Shown in pieces: positions 33,292-40,736 of a stretch of 45,428 bases of DNA. The stretch comes from Nostoc paludosum FACHB-159 (GTDB lineage Bacteria > Cyanobacteriota > Cyanobacteriia > Cyanobacteriales > Nostocaceae): positions 1 through 45,428 of the forward strand of contig NZ_JACJTU010000055.1 of the NCBI RefSeq assembly GCF_014698835.1, given 5' to 3'. A program made the translations under genes and the position numbers. Position 1 is the first letter of the stretch. Each line of letters opens with the position of its first letter. Below the pieces are notes generated by a model. That model was not told the origin of the DNA. It was given only the letters and a program-made list of their open reading frames with translations, and did no database searches.

Positions 33292-33945
33292 TCAAAAGCC
33301 TATTAGGGCATCTTTGATTTTTTGTACAATTGAGCGCCCTACATATTGCTTTTTCGGCTTGAAATCATCACGAGCGTTATCACCCATTTCTAAGTAATAC
33401 TTGCCTATTTCTTTATCATGTTGCAGGTCAATTGTTTGCTGTCTAATGTCTGTCTGTAATTCTGTCTGCAACATCTTATATTCACCATCAACTTGCATCA
33501 TGTGTTTCTCAACCCATGATTTCAGTTTGATGTGATTTGTTGCTTGTTGATGGCGTAGCACTTCTTTATCCTGGGATGAAGCGAAATCCAGCTTCATCTC
33601 TTCTAGGATGTTCGCTAAATGAGTGTCAGCTAAAATTGCTGATTGCACTGCTCTTTCAATCTTCTCGCCACTAACACCAGCCTGTTTGTAGATATCGCTT
33701 AGGACTATATTTAAGTCCTCAGTCCCTTTGATAGCAGCTAGCATTTGCTCTCTAACCTGTGGGGCGAATTCACTAATCTTTGCCCCGTCATTACCCATTT
33801 GTCCTATCAGTTTAAGGGCTGTTTTATCCCCTGTTAATGCTCTTACTACTAAGTTAGTAGATGCATTGAATTTAGTTTTTAACTGGCGCTCTAGGTGTCG
33901 TGATTTTGAAGTTACCAGATTTTTTAGCTTCATTGAACTTTTCAC
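33292..33945 (-). CDS. Helical soluble protein of the unknown operon
   Basis: This 217-residue protein is nearly all helical and highly charged, with no membrane segment and no Cys. Predicted helices include REQMLAAIKGTEDLNIVLSD (about 66-85) and LQTELQTDIRQQTIDLQHDK. The basic N-terminus (MKSSMKLKNLVTSKSRHLER) may bind lipid or nucleic acid. I know no family. Its start overlaps the end of the preceding 91-residue gene by about 74 bp, a tight operon arrangement. Confidence 0.68.
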   Translation of the reverse strand: MKSSMKLKNLVTSKSRHLERQLKTKFNASTNLVVRALTGDKTALKLIGQMGNDGAKISEFAPQVREQMLAAIKGTEDLNIVLSDIYKQAGVSGEKIERAVQSAILADTHLANILEEMKLDFASSQDKEVLRHQQATNHIKLKSWVEKHMMQVDGEYKMLQTELQTDIRQQTIDLQHDKEIGKYYLEMGDNARDDFKPKKQYVGRSIVQKIKDALIGF

Positions 33946-34147
33946 AGCGATATTCCTTCTCTGGGGTAAAAATTTGAGTGCAGTGGTACTCCATTCGCCT
34001 CACATATTGCTCAATAGCTGACTTACGTTTGAGATATTGCTGATAGCTTAAATGCTCTTTCAGTGGCAGATATACCCAGTAATGTAAGGGTAAAATGAAA
34101 GCAGCAAGCGCACATAAACTAACAGCAATTCTTGAGAAGTAATTCAT
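33872..34147 (-). CDS. Small single-span membrane protein
   Basis: The open frame begins at 34273, but the ATG at 34147 (MNYFSRIAVSLCALAAFILP...) is preferred because it removes an 80-bp overlap with the upstream gene and puts a strong membrane helix (about 6-30) at the N-terminus. The mature 91-residue form then has a basic helical tail with two Cys (YHCTQIF, YRCEKF). Two Cys 13 residues apart outside the membrane could form a disulfide. Function unknown; it belongs to the leftward operon. Confidence 0.6.
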   Translation of the reverse strand: MNYFSRIAVSLCALAAFILPLHYWVYLPLKEHLSYQQYLKRKSAIEQYVRRMEYHCTQIFTPEKEYRCEKFNEAKKSGNFKITTPRAPVKN

Positions 34148-34193
34148 CCTTGTCCAGTAGATTACCAAGCACTCAAGCAGTGTTAATTCATCG

Positions 34194-34832
34194 CTATTGA
34201 GCCGCGTTGAGCCTGGCGAGGATGCCTGAAAGTTGGCTTTTAGTTTGATTACGGCTAGCCTCCAAAGCCGCACTAATGCCAGTTAACCCAAGTGATAGCT
34301 TGTCTCTGCTTTGCTCGTGACGATTAACTACTCGTTCTTGTACTCTGGTCAACGTTTGGTCAATCTTTGCGTCAACCTGATTTGCGGAAAAGTCAGCATA
34401 AGCCAGTAATGCTGTTTCCACCTGTTCTAGAATTTCATCAAAGGTGTTTGCTGAGGTGTCAACGCTATCGGCTATGTCATTGATTTGTTGTTCTGAGAGG
34501 ATGACACCCATAACAGCAGCTTTATTCGTGATCATCTCTCCTACATCTTGAGGAGCCACCGCGAGCGCACCTGTTTCAAGTTCAGTCTCGGCTTGAAGTG
34601 ACTCTATTTCTGTTAGCAATTTTTCTTCAACGGGTTCATCAGCTATGGATAATTGGCTGGTCGCTTTGGCTTTCAGATAGTCAACGGCTTGGCTCAATTG
34701 GTCTTTGGTGGGATTGTTCAGGTCATCGCACTCTACAGCCAGAGCTGCCGACGTGTAGTCATCTTTAGTGAATCCTTGATAGCCCTGTTTGTACAAGCGA
34801 GCGCGGACGTTATTAGTAAATTTGTCAGGCAT
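34194..34832 (-). CDS. Helical acidic protein of the unknown operon
   Basis: The 212-residue protein has a compact N-terminal domain (1-55, LYKQGYQGFTKDDYTSAALA) and long acidic helices (60-205) without membrane segments. The helical tail has a repeated theme of EQVETALLAY, VDAKIDQTLTRVQERV and GISAALEASRNQ, typical of coiled coils. I do not recognise it. Start ATG 34832 has GAGGAG (34843-34848 read on the minus strand) nearby. It follows the 182-residue gene by 12 bp. Confidence 0.68.
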   Translation of the reverse strand: MPDKFTNNVRARLYKQGYQGFTKDDYTSAALAVECDDLNNPTKDQLSQAVDYLKAKATSQLSIADEPVEEKLLTEIESLQAETELETGALAVAPQDVGEMITNKAAVMGVILSEQQINDIADSVDTSANTFDEILEQVETALLAYADFSANQVDAKIDQTLTRVQERVVNRHEQSRDKLSLGLTGISAALEASRNQTKSQLSGILARLNAAQ

Positions 34833-34844
34833 GGTGATTGCTCC

Positions 34845-35393
34845 TCAGAGGGCTAGTGCTAAAACTTCGATGGTTGCAGATTTCATTGGTTGCGATCGCT
34901 TATTGATTGCCCATTTGGCAGCGACGAACGCGACAAGCGCTAAATCTTTGCTGTGATAGATGCCATGAGCGCTGTAAGACAAACCAGCTTGACTAAACCA
35001 GTAGTAACGAGTGCTTGATGGTACGTCGTCAAGATTGATTTTTAGATAGTTTGCCAGTGCTGTTAGTGCTTCAATACCGCTGTAGCCGCCCTGTGAATCA
35101 TAAAAATGCTTGAATGCTTGCCAACGTTCCTCAAATCCCTCCCTAGTTGGACTTAGCGCACCGTAACGCCGTTTCAGTCCCGCGAATGTCTCAACTATGG
35201 TGTCTGCATCCTTGGATTCCACCCTCAAGTTAAAACGCTGCTTGAGAAAAGACACCACCCGATACCAAGTCTCGTCTGAGATGGTCTTGCCTAGCGCTCG
35301 CTCATACGTCTGTCTGAGCTGGCGATACTTAGCTAAATACTTCTTTGTTGCCACATTGCCTCTGTAATCTTGTTTAAGTGTGTATAAAATCAA
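34845..35393 (-). CDS. Conserved-looking protein of unknown function
   Basis: This 182-residue basic protein has an N-terminal helical region (KYLAKYRQLRQTYERALGK) and a middle segment with F-L-K-Q-R-F-N-L (50-57) and LKRRYGALSPTREGFEERW. A C-terminal hydrophobic helix follows, DLALVAFVAAKWAIN. The composition suggests a DNA-binding helical protein. No family recognised. It opens the second part of the leftward cluster after a 290-bp gap that holds only a remnant (35526-35690), so it may have its own promoter. Confidence 0.62.
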   Translation of the reverse strand: MILYTLKQDYRGNVATKKYLAKYRQLRQTYERALGKTISDETWYRVVSFLKQRFNLRVESKDADTIVETFAGLKRRYGALSPTREGFEERWQAFKHFYDSQGGYSGIEALTALANYLKINLDDVPSSTRYYWFSQAGLSYSAHGIYHSKDLALVAFVAAKWAINKRSQPMKSATIEVLALAL

Positions 35394-35525
35394 CTGACTG
35401 TCCGGGCATTCTCAGGTATTTGACTAGCCCCCAAGATTGATTCAGAGTTATGGATATGCCCCTGTTATTAGAGGCTGTCAATAACCTTAGAAAATAACTT
35501 TTTAGAAGCCGATGACGGTTTGCAC

Positions 35526-35690
35526 TCAATGGCTATAACCACGTAATAACAAAGCGCTTACCGATTGAAGACTTACTGAATTATCGATTTTACCCCCGTA
35601 AAAGCGCCCCTTTTGGACTAGTTGACGCGCTTGTGCCAAAGCCTTTGGATGCTTTGCGCGGTAGTAGATGTTACCAAAAGTTAGAACAAA
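35526..35690 (-). pseudogene. Possible gene remnant without a start codon
   Basis: One minus-strand frame reads ECAVEFVLTFGNIYYRAKHP, then KALAQARQLVQKGRFYGGKI, then DNSVSLQSVSALLLRGYSH and a stop at 35526-35528. The amino-acid pattern looks like real protein, but no ATG, GTG or TTG opens the frame. It overlaps the end of the 89-residue gene and could be its frameshifted continuation or a separate decayed gene. Confidence 0.35.
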
Positions 35691-35950
35691 CTCAACTGCA
35701 CACTCGTGTTTGTGATCTCTGCTGTGTGCTGTTTATATAAGCTCGGAATTTCGTAGCAGCGTCTTAGCACCTTGTCCCGATTGAGCTTTAAGTCAGCAGT
35801 CTTAGACTGACGCGGTAAAGGACGGAAATAATATTGTGTGTGTCTGATACTATCGCTGCTTGTTAAATATCTGTATAGCGTTCCATCGATCCAATAAGTT
35901 TTGCTCTGGGTCAACAGCGTGACGCATCCCACAAGCTCTTTATCAATCAT
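35681..35950 (-). CDS. Small protein of unknown function
   Basis: ATG 35950 (MIDKELVGCVTLLTQ) gives 89 residues and an ATGATTGA overlap with the stop of the upstream gene, typical of coupled translation. An upstream start at 35992 would overlap further and is less likely. The protein is small and basic with a beta-like N-terminal part (CVTLLTQSKTYWIDGTLYRY). Family unknown. Confidence 0.6.
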   Translation of the reverse strand: MIDKELVGCVTLLTQSKTYWIDGTLYRYLTSSDSIRHTQYYFRPLPRQSKTADLKLNRDKVLRRCYEIPSLYKQHTAEITNTSVQLSLF

Positions 35951-36512
35951 TATTCTTGTCTCCAGATGCACACGCGCCTGTAAGACTTGCACCCAGGAAG
36001 ACCGCTATAGATGCGATGGCGCTTCCTTCAAAAATTTTGGCGTTGTAAATCCATGTGGGCTGATATTGGTCGCCTTTGCTTTCTTCAATCCTGTCAATGC
36101 CGTGACAAAAGATAGTACCAACAACCATAAAACCTGTTGTTAGTAAGCTCAGAATTGCTACTTCTGACGCTGCATCGAGTATGAATGAGTTAATCTTTTT
36201 ACGCCAAGGAATTACACGGCGAATGTGCATTACTGGCTTTTTTTCTAGATACGAATCCCACTCTGGATCAGTAAAATTCAAGGGCTTGGAATCACAATGT
36301 TCGTGTTCGTCAAGTAGTTCGCCTACTGCTTGTATTGCATCACCAAGAGTACAATCTGGAGAGTATTCCAGTTGTCTGAATTCCTGTGAATCTCGGATTT
36401 CTCTGAGCCAGCGATCTATTGCTTTTAACCTTCTTCTTTGATTTTGATTAAGCATTGTTCTCTCAAGAGGTAGTTCGTTGATTGCTTCTAAATTGCGTAA
36501 ATTGATATGCAT
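35943..36512 (-). CDS. Membrane protein of unknown function
   Basis: This 189-residue protein has a helical soluble N-terminal part (1-105, with a charged LNQNQRRRLKAIDRWLREIR) and two membrane helices near the C-terminus (about 110-135 and 160-180). It ends GDKNND. No family recognised. It follows the 50-residue ribbon-helix-helix-like gene by 3 bp and overlaps the 89-residue gene by 8 bp, so it is the second gene of the cluster. Confidence 0.68.
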   Translation of the reverse strand: MHINLRNLEAINELPLERTMLNQNQRRRLKAIDRWLREIRDSQEFRQLEYSPDCTLGDAIQAVGELLDEHEHCDSKPLNFTDPEWDSYLEKKPVMHIRRVIPWRKKINSFILDAASEVAILSLLTTGFMVVGTIFCHGIDRIEESKGDQYQPTWIYNAKIFEGSAIASIAVFLGASLTGACASGDKNND

Positions 36513-36515
36513 CGT

Positions 36516-36668
36516 TTAAGCCTCTTTTATTGCTTTGACAAAGCGTTCGCCGTAATTCTTGAGCAAAAGCACAAATAGCTGACTGTGTGTTGAAACGCCT
36601 GTTTCCTTGCAAATGTGGTCGGCAAGGGGTATCAAGTCTTGAGGTAATACAATTCGTTTCTGATTCAT
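36516..36668 (-). CDS. 50-residue RHH/CopG-like regulator
   Basis: ATG 36668 opens a 50-residue protein starting MNQKRIVLPQDLIPLADHIC with a helix KETGVSTHSQLFVLLLKNYG. The pattern of a short basic strand then two helices is that of ribbon-helix-helix regulators. It heads the leftward cluster and is preceded by an inverted repeat (36672-36712) that would serve as its operator. Too short for routine gene finders. Confidence 0.7.
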   Translation of the reverse strand: MNQKRIVLPQDLIPLADHICKETGVSTHSQLFVLLLKNYGERFVKAIKEA

Positions 36669-37001
36669 GGCTTTTCTACTAGCTAATTACTGCCAACTAC
36701 GGCAGTAGAAAATCAAGAAAATATGACCGTACTCTCGCCGTCTCCATCACGGTGCAGAAGTCTATCACGAACGCAGATATAAGCCGCGACCGCAGATTCA
36801 GCTTGAATTTATAAGATGTTTATTGTGTGAACGTTTCAGAGTTTTAAACAACCTCGTCTTGAGGAGTCCGCAGTGTTTTGCGTCTAGCCCTTACTGTTTT
36901 TCGTTCTCTTGTGTGCTAATATAGCACAATAAAGCACGAGCATGTCAAGGAGTGGCGTGATAAATTGTGTGATGATGGCACAAAAGAGCTAAAACTCACA
37001 C
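36669..37001. promoter_or_regulatory. Divergent control region between the two plasmid operons
   Basis: Two operator-like inverted repeats lie near opposite ends. At 36672-36712 TTTTCTACT is inverted as AGTAGAAAA around TACTGCC-AACTAC-GGCAGTA, directly upstream of the leftward 50-residue regulator. At 36913-36927 GTGCTA-ATA-TAGCAC lies about 75 bp before the rightward 59-residue RHH gene and overlaps a TATAGC -10-like box. A possible replication origin may also be here; no iterons are obvious. Confidence 0.6.
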
Positions 37002-37181
37002 ATGGAGAAAAAGAGAGTAAATGTTTATTTCAGTGAAGATGACGAGATAGAGCTTTACGCAACAATCGAAGCACTTGCAAAAGAGGAAAAGCGATCAGTC
37101 AATCAGCAGATAAAAGTCATGCTGGCTGAGGCAGCAAACGCACGCCGCGAACGCTCACAACAAAATAAGGAGATAATTTGA
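37002..37181 (+). CDS. 59-residue RHH/CopG-like regulator
   Basis: ATG 37002 opens MEKKRVNVYFSEDDEIELYA followed by a second helix KRSVNQQIKVMLAEAANARR. KRVNVYF-SEDDE is the strand and helix-1 start of ribbon-helix-helix proteins. It heads the rightward operon leading to the replication gene and probably represses it (copy-number control) by binding the 36913 palindrome. Its stop overlaps the TTG start of the next gene (TTGA). Confidence 0.72.
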   Translation: MEKKRVNVYFSEDDEIELYATIEALAKEEKRSVNQQIKVMLAEAANARRERSQQNKEII

Positions 37182-37390
37182 CAGAAGAAAAACAGCCAAA
37201 CGACGGTATAGAGCGCGTTGAAGGGAAATTTGATCCTTTAGCCGAGACTAGATATTGGCTGCCAGCTGCTTCAGAACAACACTGCAAAAGGATAGGCAGA
37301 AAAAGGGGAATACGATTAGTTAAAGTTGTTGATACCAAGATAGAACCTTTACCAATAATTTGTATTTTTGAGGGCTACCCAGATGAGTGA
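37178..37390 (+). CDS. Small protein of the replication operon
   Basis: The frame starts at TTG 37178 within the stop of the RHH gene and gives 70 residues: TEEKQPNDGIERVEGKFDPL, then a LAETRYWLPAASEQHCKRIG segment and IRLVKVVDTKIEPLPIICIF. No ATG is available near the 5' end, so the TTG start with translational coupling is likely. I recognise no family. Its stop overlaps the next start. Confidence 0.6.
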   Translation: MTEEKQPNDGIERVEGKFDPLAETRYWLPAASEQHCKRIGRKRGIRLVKVVDTKIEPLPIICIFEGYPDE

Positions 37391-37622
37391 AACAACTACC
37401 CAGATACCAGTTAGCGAATTAATCCCAATGCTGATCGCGATCGCCGAGCGCAACTGGGAACGCTTTAAAGAAGTTGAAAAACAATTCGTTACACAGCACG
37501 GTATAGAGGCTTGGGAAGATTTTTTTGCTTTCCGCCTTAAGCCAGCTTTAGACAAAGAATCTGACAGATGGCTGTTAGTTCAGTGGTGTAGCAAGGGTTT
37601 TACAGTAAAGGATGTAGCGTAA
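37383..37622 (+). CDS. Small protein of the replication operon
   Basis: ATG 37383 (MSETTTQIPVSELIPMLIAI) overlaps the upstream stop by 8 bp and is preferred over an in-frame ATG at 37368. The 79-residue product is acidic and helical with several Trp residues (NWERF, AWEDFF, RWLLVQW). Family unknown. It lies 254 bp before the replication gene. Confidence 0.62.
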   Translation: MSETTTQIPVSELIPMLIAIAERNWERFKEVEKQFVTQHGIEAWEDFFAFRLKPALDKESDRWLLVQWCSKGFTVKDVA

Positions 37623-37744
37623 AACTTGCGACTGCTATACATCAGCATCGTCAAGAAAACCTACGGATATCCCCTTCTAGGTGGAACTAAAAGGGGATTC
37701 GTACCAGCGAAAGCTGGATTTCATTAATTGTCTTGTCATAACGC

Positions 37745-37846
37745 GGGTAACTCCGAACTGAAAATGTCCTGGCAGACGTTTCGGAACCGCGATCGCTGAC
37801 TCTATGTTAACCAGTTCTGCGGTCGCGTTGCAATAAGGAGTTACCC
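37745..37846. repeat. 10-bp inverted repeat upstream of the replication gene
   Basis: GGGTAACTCC (37745-37754) and GGAGTTACCC (37837-37846) are exact inverted copies 82 bp apart. The spacer contains a HIP1 site. A shorter pair CTCCGAA/TTCGGAG overlaps them. The structure lies in the 253-bp leader of the replication primase-helicase gene and could be an origin element, an RNA fold controlling translation, or part of a decayed repeat. Confidence 0.6.
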
Positions 37847-37875
37847 GGATTTGAAAAAATTCGGAGTAATAAAAA

Positions 37876-40593
37876 GTGAACACTACACAGACAACTGTAA
37901 ACCTGACTGCTAACAGACTGACAGACAGACATTATAAGGAGTGCGTCACAAAGCGGGGCCTGTGTCCAGAATGGATAGCTGCTAACTGTCGCTCAATGGA
38001 AATAAAAGAAGCGAGCGAACGCTTAGGATACCAAGCGCTTTCCTCTGGCATCTGGCTAGAAGGAGTCAACGGTTTTGGGCAGTATCGCCCTAACAAGCCC
38101 TGGAAAAGCGTAGACGACAACAAAGCACCCAAGTATCGAACAGCAACACTGGAAGAATATGACGCAATGCTACCGCGTCATCCTCATAATCCGCGCTACT
38201 GGCAAGATTTAGAGGCACTCAAAGCACTTTGCTATTACATCAATGGTCATCCTTGCTTACTTATAACTGAGGGCCTATTTAAGGCGATCGCTGGGTGTTC
38301 TCACGGATTCCCTACAGTTGGACTTGCTGGTGTTGAACAGGGATTAACATCCGCCAAAAATGACCCACAAGGGAAACGTTACCTAGTCGATACCCTAGAA
38401 TTGTTAGCCCGTGCTAAGTTTGGATGGATTATTGCATTTGATGCGGACGAATCCGCCAAAGCTAACAAAAATGTGATTGCAGCACAGAGAAAACTGGCTT
38501 GTCAATTAGCTAAGTTTAAAGTGCCTGTGTACATTGCCACGGGCTTATGGAGTGCAGCAGAGGGGAAAGGGATGGACGATTACATTCAGTCCAACGGCGG
38601 CGACGCTTTCAGAGACAAGGTGTTACGATTAGCTGTTAACTTTGAAACTTGGGAACGTCAGTTCAAAGAAGACGATTCTGATAACAAAACCTTGTCAGAG
38701 TCGGTTTTTGCTGCACAAATCGCCGAAGATTACCGCGCAAGACTGGCTTGGCACGTAGCAAACAAAGCTTGGTACTGGTATGAAGCAGAAAATAAACGCG
38801 GGGTCTGGGGTGAAATTCCCGTCGAAGAGGCGATGTCAATTGTTTTAACAGAGTTAGAAACGCGGACACGCCATTTTTCCAGCAAGTTTGTCAACGGCGT
38901 TTTGACTTTACTCAAGGCCAAGCTCAGGGTTAATCACTGGGAAGTCCGCAAAGGCTTTATTTGTCTTCAGGATTGTGTGCTTGATGTTAATACCCTCAAA
39001 GAGTATCCACATGAGCCGGGATACAGAATGCTTAGTCAGCTACCTTTTAAATGGGCTGACCGCAGTGTAGGTTGTGAGCCTGTTAAAGAATGGTTGCTCG
39101 AAGCTTGTGAAGGTAAAGCTGACTGGGTGCAAGTAATTCGCGCTGGCATCAATGCGACCGTCACCGAACGCGGCGGAGAGTTACAACGATTCATGGAGCT
39201 AGTGGGCGCTGGCGGCACTGGCAAAGGTACTCTATTGCGGCTGGTACAAGCGCTACTTGGCAGGGAAAACTACGCAATTACAGAACTGAAGCAGTTGGAG
39301 CAAAACCGTTTTGAAACTGCGGCTCTCTACGGCAAGAAAGCTGTGTTTATCACTGACTCTGAGCGCTACACAGGTGATGTTAGCACTCTCAAGAAATTGA
39401 CGGGCGATGATGAGCTGCGACACGAGAAAAAAGGAATCCAGCAAACAGGCAGCTTTAGATTTAGTGGGGTGGTCTGGATTGCCGCTAACGAAATCATTCA
39501 AAGCAGTGATTACACTAACGCGCTGGCCCGCCGTCGTCTGTCAATGCCTTTTGAGCGGGTGGTTCCTCAAAATGAGCGCCGCCCTTTAGAAAAGGAATTT
39601 CAACCATACTTGCCTGGCGTATTGCAATGGGTTTTAGAGATGCCTGCTAATGATGTCGCCGCTTATGTAGGTGACACTAACAAACTAGTACCTTCACTCG
39701 CCTCATTTAGCACAGAGGTATTGTTAAGCACTAATCCTCTGGCGGATTGGGCTAATGACTGTCTTTACTATGACCCCAACGCACAAACGCAAATCGGTGA
39801 TAACGGTCAAAGTGCTGAATTGTTCCTCTATCCTAACTACTGCGAATGGGCGCAGCGTAATTCTCACGGCATCATGACCAAGCAACGATTCTCAGCAATT
39901 TTGCTCAATCTGCTGAAGTCTCAACTCAATATTAATGCCGCAAAAGTCAGAAACAAGAAAGGACGTTTTATCACTAAAATTGCTATTCGGCAGCCAGGAC
40001 ATGACTTTCGACTCTTAATCTCGGAAAAAGATGCTGACTTAGATGCTGACCTTAATAAAAATGGTGCTAACTCTGTGCTGACCCAGATGCTAACTGAAAG
40101 TATTGATAGTGCTGATTTTCAGAGCGGTGCTGACATGAGTGCTGATAGTAACGCAGTTGACGCCACCAACCAACACTACTTGAATACTACTAGCAGTCAA
40201 AATCAGCAGGATAACTCAGCACAGTCAGCACAGCCAGCACCAGTAACGGTTCCAGTCAGCACCACCGACAGCACCACACAAAAACAAGTCAGCACCAAAC
40301 AACGAATTATTGAGGCTTGGGATAACAAGTCAACCTTGGGCGAAATTGTTCTAAGCCTTGATAGTGCTGAATTACAGCAAATAGCTAAAGGTTTCAGTCC
40401 TGAACAACTGCAACATATTAAGGACGCAGCTAATAGCGTGTGGCGATTAGGTGCAGATTCATTAGCTGATTACAACGGTGAACTAGTCTACGTTTGGGAG
40501 TGCGGACAATCAAACGATGTTCGCATCGGTACTAAGACTCAGCCAGGGGTGAAGGTTAGACGCGCTCATCTGCGTCCTTGGTTGGACATTTGA
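37876..40593 (+). CDS. Plasmid replication primase-helicase (DUF3854/Toprim plus P4/D5-like SF3 helicase)
   Basis: This 905-residue protein has a Toprim-like primase part (about 100-250) with CLLITEGLFKAI (Glu132) and IIAFDADES (Asp189, Asp191). A D5/P4-like superfamily 3 helicase follows (about 400-580): Walker A GAGGTGKG (444-451), VFITDSERY, GVVWIAANE (sensor Asn) and arginine finger ARRRLS (551-556). The Ser/Gln/Thr-rich linker (about 700-800) is low complexity and is followed by a small beta domain (WRLGADSLADYNG..., about 845-905). It starts at GTG 37876 after GGAG. It is the best candidate replication initiator; small genes upstream probably regulate it. Confidence 0.9.
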   Translation: MNTTQTTVNLTANRLTDRHYKECVTKRGLCPEWIAANCRSMEIKEASERLGYQALSSGIWLEGVNGFGQYRPNKPWKSVDDNKAPKYRTATLEEYDAMLPRHPHNPRYWQDLEALKALCYYINGHPCLLITEGLFKAIAGCSHGFPTVGLAGVEQGLTSAKNDPQGKRYLVDTLELLARAKFGWIIAFDADESAKANKNVIAAQRKLACQLAKFKVPVYIATGLWSAAEGKGMDDYIQSNGGDAFRDKVLRLAVNFETWERQFKEDDSDNKTLSESVFAAQIAEDYRARLAWHVANKAWYWYEAENKRGVWGEIPVEEAMSIVLTELETRTRHFSSKFVNGVLTLLKAKLRVNHWEVRKGFICLQDCVLDVNTLKEYPHEPGYRMLSQLPFKWADRSVGCEPVKEWLLEACEGKADWVQVIRAGINATVTERGGELQRFMELVGAGGTGKGTLLRLVQALLGRENYAITELKQLEQNRFETAALYGKKAVFITDSERYTGDVSTLKKLTGDDELRHEKKGIQQTGSFRFSGVVWIAANEIIQSSDYTNALARRRLSMPFERVVPQNERRPLEKEFQPYLPGVLQWVLEMPANDVAAYVGDTNKLVPSLASFSTEVLLSTNPLADWANDCLYYDPNAQTQIGDNGQSAELFLYPNYCEWAQRNSHGIMTKQRFSAILLNLLKSQLNINAAKVRNKKGRFITKIAIRQPGHDFRLLISEKDADLDADLNKNGANSVLTQMLTESIDSADFQSGADMSADSNAVDATNQHYLNTTSSQNQQDNSAQSAQPAPVTVPVSTTDSTTQKQVSTKQRIIEAWDNKSTLGEIVLSLDSAELQQIAKGFSPEQLQHIKDAANSVWRLGADSLADYNGELVYVWECGQSNDVRIGTKTQPGVKVRRAHLRPWLDI

Positions 40594-40669
40594 TTAAAAA
40601 TCGACTCTCGAAGCATGAGTGAGAACCAATGAACCGCATCGCTGTTGCGCGATCGAAGTTTTTAATAAC

Positions 40670-40701
40670 TTTGAGCCACCGATTACACGTATTGGCTCAA
40701 A
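40670..40701. terminator. Hairpin between convergent genes
   Basis: TTTGAGCCA (40670-40678) and TGGCTCAAA (40693-40701) form a perfect 9-bp stem with a 14-nt loop between the replication gene (rightward) and the NB-ARC gene (leftward). It is placed as a bidirectional terminator but lacks a long T-run on either strand. Confidence 0.4.
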
Positions 40702-40736
40702 GGTGTAACGCGATCGCTAACCTTCGATGTTTTTCT

